Below are positions 33,701 to 42,452 of a stretch of 64,000 nt of DNA, in pieces. Origin of the DNA: Butyrivibrio sp. NC2007 (lineage in GTDB: Bacteria > Bacillota > Clostridia > Lachnospirales > Lachnospiraceae); contig NZ_ATWY01000001.1 in NCBI RefSeq assembly GCF_000421405.1, positions 350,516 to 414,515 on the forward strand, read 5' to 3'. A program made the translations under genes and the position numbers. The notes below the pieces were generated by a model. It had not been told where the DNA came from and did no database searches. It saw only the letters and a list, made by a program, of their open reading frames with translations. Numbering within the stretch: position 1 is the stretch's first letter; each line of letters opens with the position of its first letter.

Positions 33701-36424
33701 CTTCTTATTCTTGAGGAACAGTGCGATGGCGACGACTGCTACTCCGGCAATTGCTGCAATGATCGGAACAACTGCCTTATTCTTCGCGCCAATCTTATCG
33801 ACACCGGCCTTACCTGCGTCGCCTTTAACAAGCACAACAGACGATATAGGCTCTACCGTGACACTTCCCGATACAGTCTCTATAACCTCAGTACCGGCCT
33901 GTGCACCCTTAACATACACATTCCAGTTTCCTTCAGGAAGAGCCACAACAGTCTCAGTCTCATTTGGGTTAAACGCAAGGAATATCTGCTCTGCGCTCTC
34001 ACCCTCCAGAGCCTTATCTGAGTTGTCCATCACAAATGCCAGTACATTCTTATCAAGTCCCTCGACAGCCTTAACTCTAGCTGACACATCTTCCGCTGAA
34101 GAGAGCCTCAGTAGCGCATGCTCTTTTCTAAATGCTATCAGTCCCTTATAGAATTCCAGGTTCTTTTGATACCCCGGATCATCAAGGTTCTCCCACTTAA
34201 TGCAGTTCACCTCATCCCCTGAGCTATAGCTGTTTGAGTCAAAAGAGCCATCCTCTTTAACCTTGGTTCTCAGAATCTCCTCACCTGCCTGCATGAAAGG
34301 TACACCCTCTGCGGTCAGATAAAAGCTGGCTGCGAGGTTGCTCATCTTTATCCAGGACTCTTCATCTAAGTCTGTTCTTGATCCTGCAATCCTGTCATAG
34401 AGAGTATTGTTGTCATGGCAGGATGCATACTGAATGATCTGTGACGGATTCTTGGACCAGGTCTCGTTTGCAAGGAAAGATGCTGTCATTGCCCTCTCAG
34501 CATTTCTTGCTCCTGATGCCCATCCTACCTCTGATGTACTGAACACGCTTCCTTTAAGACCATCACGGATATTGTCGTTGAAATAAGCAAAGCCCGGTGT
34601 CTTTTCAGAAGACTGCTGAGTTGCCATTACAACATTCTCCTTGGTCACATCCGTGTTCATGCTCCAGCCTTCACCATAGAATATAACATCAGGATGTGTC
34701 TCATGAACCTTCTCAACTATTTCGTTTATTGTATCCACATCGATAAGTCCCACAAGGTCAAATCTAAATCCGTCAATGTGATACTCATCAGCCCAGTAGC
34801 ATACTGAATCAACAATGTATTTCCTAACCATGCTTCTCTCTGAAGCAGTGTCATTTCCGCAGCCCGAGCCGTTTGAATATGTTCCGTCTGCATTTATTCT
34901 TGAGAAATATCCCGGCACAAGACGGTTTATGCAGAAGTCTTTTCCACTGTAAACATGATTGTAAACAACGTCCATAACAACAGAAAGCCCATTGTCATGA
35001 AGAGCCTTCACCATCTCCTTAGCCTCTTTTACCCTGACATTTCCATCGTGGGCATCGGTCGAATACGAGCCTTCCAGAACATTGTAATTAACAGGATCAT
35101 ATCCCCAGTTAAAGCGCTCTGAGCTCTCATCGTTCTCGTCAACAGAGCCAAAATCATAAAAAGGCAGAAGGTGAATGTGAGTCACTCCAAGGCTTTTGAT
35201 ATAATCAATACCCGTAGCATTTCCGCCTTCAGTCTTTGTTCCCGTCTCAGTAAATGCAATATACTTGCCTGCATTTGCCATGTTTCCCTTCTCATCCACG
35301 GAAAAATCGCGAATATGAAGCTCGTAGATCACAGCATCAGTCATACTCTCTGATGCGTGTGGATTCTTATCATCTGCCCAGCCTTCCGGATCGGTTGAAT
35401 CAAGATCAATGACCATAGCTCTTTTTCCATTGACACCTGTAGTTCTGGCATAAGGATCGCAGGCTTCCACATTCAGTCCGTCAAGAACCGCAGTATATGT
35501 GTAATAAGTTCCCGCGAGATTCTTAGAAACTTCTGCCACCCATGAACCCTTCTCGCCAGCCGTCATCTCGACGGTTTCAACAAGGTCTTTTTTCCAGGGA
35601 TCCCCTGACTCGTATAAATTCACTGATACGCTCTCAGCAGTCGGTGCCCAAACGCGGAACACGGTCTTATCTGCCGAAACTGTTGCGCCAAGGTCATCTC
35701 CCTCATAAGTGTACTGATCTTCAAACTCCTTCGTAGAATATACAATAGGCATGTTTACAGGAAACTCCTGTCCATCAAAGCCAAGCCTGTAATTTCTGTT
35801 AGGATCAAGCGTCTCCTCGATAGTCAGGTCATAGAAATACTGCGTATCGGAAGCCTTCTCAGAAAGCTCAGCCTTTGTCGCCTCTATATCTCCAAGCCTT
35901 CCGCTGACATAGAAAGTATCAATCAGAGACTCATCAATCTCGCCCGTAAGTTCAATCTTTATTGTCTTATCGCCGTCATAAACAGCGCTTTTAAGCTTAG
36001 TTCCGGTCATTACATCCTCCCCGTATTCTTTTTCGCAGCCTTCAACTCCAGATTCCACATAGGCGTGAACCGTACCAGAGACAACCTCGGAAAGATCAAT
36101 AAACTGGTCCATATCAACATCCTTGTCCCAGTCCTGCGTTCTTACGATATAGCCAACCTTGGTCTTGCCTGCAGGAACGCTATATGTTGCAACCATCTCT
36201 CCGTTTTCATCTTCAAACGGAATTCCTTCGCCTTCTCCGCCGTCCGGCCACATCCATACATCCCAGCCGTCGTACTGCTCATCATCCCTGTGATAATGAA
36301 GTTTGAGTGTAACTCCCTCGTCTGCTCTTACCGTTACCGACAAGCCCAGCTCTAATAGCATGGTAAAAGACATTACTACTGCCGTCAAAAGAGCTAACAC
36401 CCGCCTAAATACAACATTTTTCAC
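33692..36424 (-). CDS. pulA: Cell-anchored type I pullulanase
   Basis: Debranching enzyme for alpha-1,6 links in pullulan and starch. 910 residues: signal peptide (1-35), CBM41-like module (about 37-130), a linker module, CBM48 (about 240-335), GH13 barrel, and a C-terminal membrane helix (885-904) with a Lys-rich tail. Type I hallmark FNWGYDPVNYN is at 438-448; catalytic residues are D556 (DGFRFD), E585 (YGEGW) and D671 (CHDNNT), with DVVYNH at 485-490. The GTG at 36424 has a GGGGAGGA site. A LacI-type palindrome in its promoter suggests sugar-responsive repression. It is probably displayed on the outer face of the membrane. Confidence 0.94.
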   Translation of the reverse strand: MKNVVFRRVLALLTAVVMSFTMLLELGLSVTVRADEGVTLKLHYHRDDEQYDGWDVWMWPDGGEGEGIPFEDENGEMVATYSVPAGKTKVGYIVRTQDWDKDVDMDQFIDLSEVVSGTVHAYVESGVEGCEKEYGEDVMTGTKLKSAVYDGDKTIKIELTGEIDESLIDTFYVSGRLGDIEATKAELSEKASDTQYFYDLTIEETLDPNRNYRLGFDGQEFPVNMPIVYSTKEFEDQYTYEGDDLGATVSADKTVFRVWAPTAESVSVNLYESGDPWKKDLVETVEMTAGEKGSWVAEVSKNLAGTYYTYTAVLDGLNVEACDPYARTTGVNGKRAMVIDLDSTDPEGWADDKNPHASESMTDAVIYELHIRDFSVDEKGNMANAGKYIAFTETGTKTEGGNATGIDYIKSLGVTHIHLLPFYDFGSVDENDESSERFNWGYDPVNYNVLEGSYSTDAHDGNVRVKEAKEMVKALHDNGLSVVMDVVYNHVYSGKDFCINRLVPGYFSRINADGTYSNGSGCGNDTASERSMVRKYIVDSVCYWADEYHIDGFRFDLVGLIDVDTINEIVEKVHETHPDVIFYGEGWSMNTDVTKENVVMATQQSSEKTPGFAYFNDNIRDGLKGSVFSTSEVGWASGARNAERAMTASFLANETWSKNPSQIIQYASCHDNNTLYDRIAGSRTDLDEESWIKMSNLAASFYLTAEGVPFMQAGEEILRTKVKEDGSFDSNSYSSGDEVNCIKWENLDDPGYQKNLEFYKGLIAFRKEHALLRLSSAEDVSARVKAVEGLDKNVLAFVMDNSDKALEGESAEQIFLAFNPNETETVVALPEGNWNVYVKGAQAGTEVIETVSGSVTVEPISSVVLVKGDAGKAGVDKIGAKNKAVVPIIAAIAGVAVVAIALFLKNKKKK

Positions 36425-36449
36425 TTCAAAATTCCTCCCCGATTTATTT

Positions 36450-36498
36450 GGAAAACGTTTTCCTATATATTCTACTCCACGCCAGCCCCTCCGGTCAA
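36450..36498 (-). promoter_or_regulatory. Pullulanase promoter with LacI-type operator
   Basis: Minus-strand TTGACC (36493-36498), 18-bp spacer, TAGAAT (36469-36474). Just downstream is the perfect palindrome GGAAAACGTTTTCC (36450-36463), with the central CG and A/T arms typical of LacI/GalR-family operators such as MalR or CcpA-like sites. It covers the expected transcription start, so binding should block initiation. Confidence 0.7.
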
Positions 36499-36504
36499 CA
36501 AGAA

Positions 36505-36541
36505 ATACCCCCGGCCTGTATCTCTACAAGCCGAGGGTATT
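36505..36541 (-). terminator. Terminator of the decayed gene
   Basis: The arms AATACCC...GCCG, with one mismatch, flank a 14-nt loop and are followed by TTTCTTG on the minus strand. It spans the stop codon of the fragment at 36524-36643 and appears to be a leftover from it. Confidence 0.5.
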
Positions 36542-36643
36542 GATCAGGAGTATCAGAGATGCAACTGATGTTACAATCACATATGGTTTACCCCACTTCT
36601 TTCTCTTAAGGAATGCCAGAATTCCAAATGCAATAGCTCTAAG
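36524..36643 (-). pseudogene. C-terminal remnant of a membrane protein gene
   Basis: An open frame of 39 codons with no start, opening directly after a TGA and ending in TAG. It reads AIAFGILAFLKRKKWGK and then a hydrophobic stretch ending LLINTLGL, i.e. the end of one helix, a basic loop and a final helix. A different frame just upstream (LLWLLVT) also looks like membrane helix, suggesting a frameshift and truncation. The parent family is not recognised. Confidence 0.4.
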
Positions 36644-36658
36644 TCACTAATAGCCACA

Positions 36659-36684
36659 AAACGCGGCCGTCATCGGCCGCGTTT
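36659..36684 (-). terminator. Terminator after the response regulator gene
   Basis: Perfect 11-bp GC-rich stem (AAACGCGGCCG / CGGCCGCGTTT) with a 4-nt loop, two bases after the regulator stop. The minus strand continues TTTTG. It closes the long unit that starts near 51566. Confidence 0.75.
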
Positions 36685-36685
36685 C

Positions 36686-37483
36686 TTATTCCTGATCAAA
36701 TTGTATAGAACCGTTCCTCATCTCTGCCCAGCTATAGTCTGACATATACTTGCCTTTATACTCATTAAGGGCATCCATATCCCCCTCAAGCATGCGATAG
36801 TAATCACAGTCTATAAGGTCTTTTCTAATAGCAATCTCACGGTGCTCCCTGATAAGGACCTGCTCCATTCCTATCTCTTTGAGAGTGTTTTTCAGATCAT
36901 TTATTATTACTCTGATCCTGTTCTGCTCTGCTTTGTTGTCACTTCCGCCTTCCTGCCACAGGGCAAGAGCAATTTCGCCGGTGTTACAGGCTGCGCCTTC
37001 TCTGTTTATAAGGTACGCAAAAAGCTCTTTTGCCTGCTTTCTTGAGAAGATAACAGGCTCGCCTTTCCAGTAAACATCGAAATGTCCAAAGCATCTGACT
37101 TCAAGCTTATCCTGATCTGCCACAGTGGCTTTCGGAATATAATCCAGTTCTCTCTGAATGTCCTGTACGGTAAGTGGCTTGAGAAGATATCCATGGGCCT
37201 TTATCTTGAAGGCTTCGATTGCATATTCACTGTAACCTGTTACAAATATGATCTTGGTTGAAGGTGAAAGCTCTTTTGTCTTAATAGCAAGCTCAAGTCC
37301 TGTTATTCCCGGCATCTCGATGTCTGAAAAAACAACGTCCGGCTTTTGCCCCTCTTTTATAGCATCAAGTGCTGCTTTAGCTCTGTTAAAAGCCACAACT
37401 TCCGCATCCGGAACAGCTTTTTTGATTTCCTTCCCGCAAGCTTCCAGAACTAATTCTTCGTCGTCTATAGCGAAAATCAGCAT
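36686..37483 (-). CDS. Response regulator with SARP-like DNA-binding domain
   Basis: 265 residues. REC domain (1-120) with D54 in DVVFSDIEMPG, then a winged-helix transcriptional-regulator domain (about 130-235, VRCFGHFDVYW...RKQAKELFAYL...NRIRVIINDLKNTL) of the type seen in SARP and Bacteroidetes/Clostridia BTAD-like regulators. Its start lies two bases after the sensor kinase stop, so the two form a pair. The neighbouring beta-galactosidase and pullulanase genes are plausible targets, but that is inference. Confidence 0.88.
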   Translation of the reverse strand: MLIFAIDDEELVLEACGKEIKKAVPDAEVVAFNRAKAALDAIKEGQKPDVVFSDIEMPGITGLELAIKTKELSPSTKIIFVTGYSEYAIEAFKIKAHGYLLKPLTVQDIQRELDYIPKATVADQDKLEVRCFGHFDVYWKGEPVIFSRKQAKELFAYLINREGAACNTGEIALALWQEGGSDNKAEQNRIRVIINDLKNTLKEIGMEQVLIREHREIAIRKDLIDCDYYRMLEGDMDALNEYKGKYMSDYSWAEMRNGSIQFDQE

Positions 37484-37485
37484 TC

Positions 37486-38778
37486 CTACTCTCCTATTGG
37501 TAATTTAATAATTGCTTTTGTTCCTTTGCCAATCTCGGAATCGATTATAAGCTCTCCGCCGGCGATATTCTCAACACGCTCCCTGACGTTCACAATTCCA
37601 ATGTGTGCTCTGTTTTTAGTATCTTTGACATCTTCCGGTACAAAGCCCGGGCCATCGTCCTCTACAATAACCTCTACAGTATCTCCTGTCTTTTTTGTTC
37701 GTATTACAACCGTTCCCTGTCCGTTCTCACTCTTTCTAATACCGTATGTTACAGCATTTTCAACAATAGGCTGAAGTGCAAGTGTTGGAATCTTGAAATT
37801 CGTAAACTCGAGGTCATATTTAACACAGAGGTCTTCTCCAAATCGAAGTTTCTGAAGTTCAAGGTATCCCTTTACATGCTCAAGTTCCCTTGAAAAATCT
37901 ATCGGTTTTTCTGCAGTCAGAGAGTCCATGTTGTGACGCAGATATACTATGAAAGTCTCGATAGCCTCTGATGCTTTCTCAGGGTCTTTAACACACAATT
38001 GCTTGATGGTTGTCAGTGAATTGAACAAAAAGTGAGGTTGAATCTGCGCCTGAAGAATGTCGAGTTTAAGCTTGGCATTTTCAGCTTCTTTCATATAATA
38101 GAGCTCTGTTTGGTCATTTATCATATAGCTTAGCATAAATATCGCAGCTATAACTGAACTAAGTGCTATAAAGTGAATACCAAACACCCTGGACTGAATG
38201 AACATGGCAAACATCGGAGCAACGTTAAAAATGATAAAAGCATGTTTCTCCTTGGGCGTAAGCTTGTCTCTCAGATCCCAGACTGCAAAAAGGTTTACAC
38301 TGGCTATCAGTACCGTTGGAATAAGAAGTACCGGATAAAGTGGCCCTCTTTCATAGGCGTTATCATGATTGACAAAGTAAACTCTTCCGTCAAAGAGATT
38401 GTAGATCAAAATTAGCGTATAGACTGCCCATAGCCCTACGGAAAGCATGAGTATCCAATGTTTCCACCAATCGTTTATACCACTCTTGTACAGAGTAAAA
38501 GCCGTTATCAGCACTGTAAGGGTTGCCGCCAAAACAGCCTGCAAGAAGAACATGATACGACTCAGCATTACCCAGCCATCGCCTTGATAGCCATAGGTAA
38601 TGCCTCTTGCCAGAAGGCTTAAAATATATAGATTCAGTACCAAAAACAGCCAGGTCAAAAAGCCTCTGGTTTTGCCTTCAATATTTCTGTTTATGCGCAC
38701 CTGTAACAGTCCCACTATTGCTATAGCAAGACCCACCACAACCAATATTAGGTTTACAACCCTGATCTCATAAGTCAT
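37486..38778 (-). CDS. LytS-type sensor histidine kinase with seven membrane helices
   Basis: 430 residues. About seven membrane helices fill residues 5-222, followed by a His_kinase domain with H249 in QIQPHFLFNSL and a HATPase domain (about 325-430, VENAVTYG, EDDGPGF). The N-terminal half resembles the 7TM sensor modules found in Firmicutes kinases; the ligand is unknown. It starts just after the beta-galactosidase stop with an AGAGGA site and is followed by its regulator. Confidence 0.9.
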   Translation of the reverse strand: MTYEIRVVNLILVVVGLAIAIVGLLQVRINRNIEGKTRGFLTWLFLVLNLYILSLLARGITYGYQGDGWVMLSRIMFFLQAVLAATLTVLITAFTLYKSGINDWWKHWILMLSVGLWAVYTLILIYNLFDGRVYFVNHDNAYERGPLYPVLLIPTVLIASVNLFAVWDLRDKLTPKEKHAFIIFNVAPMFAMFIQSRVFGIHFIALSSVIAAIFMLSYMINDQTELYYMKEAENAKLKLDILQAQIQPHFLFNSLTTIKQLCVKDPEKASEAIETFIVYLRHNMDSLTAEKPIDFSRELEHVKGYLELQKLRFGEDLCVKYDLEFTNFKIPTLALQPIVENAVTYGIRKSENGQGTVVIRTKKTGDTVEVIVEDDGPGFVPEDVKDTKNRAHIGIVNVRERVENIAGGELIIDSEIGKGTKAIIKLPIGE

Positions 38779-38780
38779 TT

Positions 38781-41700
38781 TCAGATTCCTCTAAAGAAGA
38801 ACTCGAAACTATATTTTCCTTCCTTTGGCAGCAGGTATTCCGGATGAGGTCTTGATCCCCAGCTGTCATCTCCTGCGATACCCATCTGTCCCATTGCTGC
38901 TCTTACATAGGTGTAATGTACCTGTGGAAGTTCAAACGGATGAGATGCATTCTCCAACTCATGCGGCGAATATGGAAGTGCACTGAAGTAGAAAGGCTTG
39001 CCGAAGAACATCATTCCTCTTCCCCTCTTATCAGTTACCTTGGCGTATCTCACATCGCACTTATTACCACACTCCTGAGGAACCAGGTACTTGGCGAAAT
39101 TGTCCTTAACTTCGTTCCTGTAGATGCCAAGCTTACCTCCTCTCTTTCTGTCAGCGTAGGTCTCATCAGGTCCAAGACCGTACCAGGTAAGCCGGTCATA
39201 GTCTGCATTTAACTTGAACATCATGCCAAACTCCGGCGCATCTCCAAGCTCTTTTACCAGATCCATATCCATCGCGCATCTTATGGTTCCGTCCCCGAAT
39301 ACCTCATAGGTAACAAAACACTCTGACCTTGGCGTTGTTGGCAGGAAGTATTTGTACTTAATGCTGATCGAGTTTGGACCCGGGACAACATCAGGCATTT
39401 TCATGTCCGCCATTGAATAGCCCTTAAGCGTGGAGTAAAGACTTGCAATCTTCCACTGAGCATATTCATTGGTCATAGTATAGCCGTTGTCATTGTCAAC
39501 CGGTGCTCTCCAGAAGTTGGGAGCCGGAGCCTTCTCGATCATTTCCTTACCGCAGTACACATAGGAAACCAGCGCAGCTGACGGATATGTGAAAAGAGCT
39601 GAGAACTCATCACCATATATTCCAAGGTTGCTATTGCCCAGAACCACCTTAAGCGGCTTATCGCACTTATACGCACTAAAGAACTCTCCCACAGTGGTCT
39701 GACCGAAGGCAATCTCGTGTCCTTTCTTAGCCCATACCTTATCTTCCTTAAGCGCAAAAGACACTGTCAGAGTAAACTCAACATCGCTTCCTTTAAGTGA
39801 CTCTGCCTTTCTATAAGCAGCCATTGAATCCAAAATCTGCTCCGGAACTGCAAAGCTCTTTGAAGAAAGTGGTTCAACACTTATATCCATACTGCATGCA
39901 CAGATCTCTTTTCCATTGGCAGATAGAATAATGCCTGCATCAAAAGTATTTGTATTAACAAAAAGGTTCTTATTTATTACCTTGAACTCTTCACCGCTCT
40001 TATCAAACTCAACGGAAATATTCTGGTAATTGAACTTAACCTCCTGCATCTTAGGCGAAGGAGTTCTGTCGCCGTAAGCAATTCCGTTTCCGGAGAAGTT
40101 ACCGTCAGTTGGCCTGTCGTAAAAGTCTCCGCCGTATGCCTCAAACTCTTTTCCGTATCTGTCCTTCTTAGTAATAGACTGGTCGATATAATCCCAGATA
40201 AAGCCGCCCTGGTACCTTGGCTCAGTATCTGTCAGATCTGTGTAATAGTGCATTCCTCCGCAGGAATTACCCATAGCATGAGTATACTCACAGCAGATAA
40301 ACGGCTTGTCCTTGTTCTTATCAAGGAATGCCTTGATGTCTGCAGCGTGAGGATACATCTGGCTCTCCATGTCAGAGGTATAGTTGTAGGTTCTGTCATG
40401 GAAGACGCCCTCGTAGTGCACAAGCCTTGTATCATCGAGCTTTTTGAAAAGAACTGACATCTCTTTTATAACTTTTCCGCCATGGGACTCATTTCCACAG
40501 GACCAGATGAGGATTGAAGGATGATTCTTATCCCTCTGATAGCAGGAATTAACCCTGTCCAAAAGAAGGTCTTTCCAGATTTCATGATTACCTGGAACCA
40601 CGTACTCTTTTGGCTGAGCGCCTCGCTCGAAAGGCTCCCAGGTTCCGTGGGTCTCCATGTTGTTCTCAGCAATAAGGTAGAGACCATATATATCACATAA
40701 CTCGTAAAGAGCTGAATCATCCGGATAATGGCTGGTCCTTATGGCGTTGATATTGTTCCTCTTCATGGTTGTAAGGTCTGTTATAAGCTCATCCCTGCTG
40801 GGAACACGTCCATTTTTGTTACTGAACTCATGTCTGTTGACGCCCTTAAAGACAATGCGCTTACCATTAAGCAGCATCAATCCATCTTTCATCTCAAAAC
40901 GCCTGAAGCCAATGAGCTGCCTGATAAATTCAGTCGCCTTGCCCTCAGCATCCTTAACGGTTATGAGAAGCTCGTAGAGATTTGGCTCTTCTGCACTCCA
41001 AAGTACGGGATTATCTACATGAAACTTGCCTGTATTCTCACCTGAATCTGAAAGAGTCAAAGTCTCTTCAATTACTTTTTCGCCATTTCTGCCAAGCAAA
41101 AGTTCAATGGTTCCAGCCCCTTTAGTAAGTGCCTTAAATTCAAGATCTGCGCTCTTTAAGTCATCAGCAACATAAGGCTTGATAGAAAGGTCCAAGACAT
41201 GAGTCTTCGGAACACTATAAAGGTATACAGATCTGTAGATTCCGGAGAATCTGAAGAAGTCCTGATCCTCACACCAGCTTCCGGCCGACCATTTAAATAC
41301 TCTTACGCAGAGCCTGTTCTGTCCTTCTACAAGGTAATCTGTCAGGTCGAATTCAGCCGGATCAAAGGTGTTCTCAGAATATCCTACAAACTTACCATTA
41401 AGCCATAGCGCAAATCCGCTCTCAACGCCCTGGAAAGAAATGCATACCCTATCCTGCGCAAAGCCTTCAGGCAGAGTAAATAACTTAACGTAATCCGCAA
41501 CCGGATTAAATTCCTGTGGGATCTCAGGAGGAGTCAGTCTCTCTCTTCCATCCCACGGATACTGTACATTTACATACTGAGGCTTATCATAGCCTTCCAT
41601 CTGGATGTGGGCAGGAACTCTGATCCTGTCCCAACCTGTCGTGTCAAAATCCTCAGCCCAAAAGCCTTCAGGCGCACCCTTTATATTCTTCGCATAATTA

Positions 41701-41855
41701 AAGTGCCACACCCCATCAAGGCTCATTCTAAAACTGCTCTCCCCCGTCAAAAGCTCCTCTTCAGATCTATAGGCCACATGGTCAGAGTGAGCTGGGAGCC
41801 TGTTTATGGCAAATACCTTAGGGTCTTTTACTACTTCGTAATCAAAAGCATTCAT
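38781..41855 (-). CDS. lacZ: Beta-galactosidase (GH2)
   Basis: 1024 residues from the ATG at 41855, which has an AGG site; an in-frame GTG four codons upstream is the alternative. This is a full LacZ-type architecture: sugar-binding, Ig-like, TIM barrel, second Ig-like and C-terminal domain. The acid/base E456 lies in WSCGNESHGG, the nucleophile E523 in CEYTHAMGNSCGG. No signal peptide is seen, so it is cytoplasmic and hydrolyses imported lactose or galactosides. It sits eight bases after the 5-formyl-THF cyclo-ligase gene and directly before the sensor kinase/regulator pair. Confidence 0.95.
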   Translation of the reverse strand: MNAFDYEVVKDPKVFAINRLPAHSDHVAYRSEEELLTGESSFRMSLDGVWHFNYAKNIKGAPEGFWAEDFDTTGWDRIRVPAHIQMEGYDKPQYVNVQYPWDGRERLTPPEIPQEFNPVADYVKLFTLPEGFAQDRVCISFQGVESGFALWLNGKFVGYSENTFDPAEFDLTDYLVEGQNRLCVRVFKWSAGSWCEDQDFFRFSGIYRSVYLYSVPKTHVLDLSIKPYVADDLKSADLEFKALTKGAGTIELLLGRNGEKVIEETLTLSDSGENTGKFHVDNPVLWSAEEPNLYELLITVKDAEGKATEFIRQLIGFRRFEMKDGLMLLNGKRIVFKGVNRHEFSNKNGRVPSRDELITDLTTMKRNNINAIRTSHYPDDSALYELCDIYGLYLIAENNMETHGTWEPFERGAQPKEYVVPGNHEIWKDLLLDRVNSCYQRDKNHPSILIWSCGNESHGGKVIKEMSVLFKKLDDTRLVHYEGVFHDRTYNYTSDMESQMYPHAADIKAFLDKNKDKPFICCEYTHAMGNSCGGMHYYTDLTDTEPRYQGGFIWDYIDQSITKKDRYGKEFEAYGGDFYDRPTDGNFSGNGIAYGDRTPSPKMQEVKFNYQNISVEFDKSGEEFKVINKNLFVNTNTFDAGIILSANGKEICACSMDISVEPLSSKSFAVPEQILDSMAAYRKAESLKGSDVEFTLTVSFALKEDKVWAKKGHEIAFGQTTVGEFFSAYKCDKPLKVVLGNSNLGIYGDEFSALFTYPSAALVSYVYCGKEMIEKAPAPNFWRAPVDNDNGYTMTNEYAQWKIASLYSTLKGYSMADMKMPDVVPGPNSISIKYKYFLPTTPRSECFVTYEVFGDGTIRCAMDMDLVKELGDAPEFGMMFKLNADYDRLTWYGLGPDETYADRKRGGKLGIYRNEVKDNFAKYLVPQECGNKCDVRYAKVTDKRGRGMMFFGKPFYFSALPYSPHELENASHPFELPQVHYTYVRAAMGQMGIAGDDSWGSRPHPEYLLPKEGKYSFEFFFRGI

Positions 41856-41863
41856 TTCATTCC

Positions 41864-42439
41864 TCACCTTATAGTTTCATTTTCATTTATCAGCATCATA
41901 GGCTTAACGTCATTGATGTCCGTATCGATAACCTCATCTGCAATCTGGCACGCAAAACATAGCGCCACGGTTTTGTAGTAAGGGTACTTCTTTAAGTATC
42001 TGTCATAAAATCCCGCCCCATAACCGATTCTGTTTAGCTCTCTGTCAAACACAGCACCGGGCACTATGACAAGTGTCTTTTCAGGATCAAGCTCTTTTGC
42101 CACATCAGAAGAATCATTGATCTCGGGCTCTCTGATGCCGAAAGCTCCCTCACTCATCTCCTCTAGGGAATCTATCCTGACAAATTCCATCTCTGACTTT
42201 TCTACGTCAGTAACTTTTGGGCAAAAGACATTTTTCCCCATTGAAAGCGCATCCAAGATTATCTCGTCTGTGATGACCTCACCTTTTCTTGATGCATAAG
42301 CCAGGATGTTCTCGGCATTTTGGTACTCGGGAAGTTCAACTATCCTCTCGAGTATCTGCCTGCTCTTTTCCTGCTTGATCTCTGTAGGAATGGTCTGTCT
42401 TTTTGCTATGTATTTGGTTCTAAGTTCTCTCTTATCCAT
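41864..42439 (-). CDS. 5-formyltetrahydrofolate cyclo-ligase
   Basis: ATP-dependent enzyme that returns 5-formyl-THF to 5,10-methenyl-THF. The protein is 191 residues from the ATG at 42439 (AGGGA site); the longer frame would overlap the upstream gene. The N-terminus KRELRTKYIAKRQ and the C-terminal motif NRIGYGAGFYDRYL are the family signatures. It sits between a flavoprotein gene and the beta-galactosidase gene. Confidence 0.94.
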   Translation of the reverse strand: MDKRELRTKYIAKRQTIPTEIKQEKSRQILERIVELPEYQNAENILAYASRKGEVITDEIILDALSMGKNVFCPKVTDVEKSEMEFVRIDSLEEMSEGAFGIREPEINDSSDVAKELDPEKTLVIVPGAVFDRELNRIGYGAGFYDRYLKKYPYYKTVALCFACQIADEVIDTDINDVKPMMLINENETIR

Positions 42440-42452
42440 ATCGTCCCTGTCT

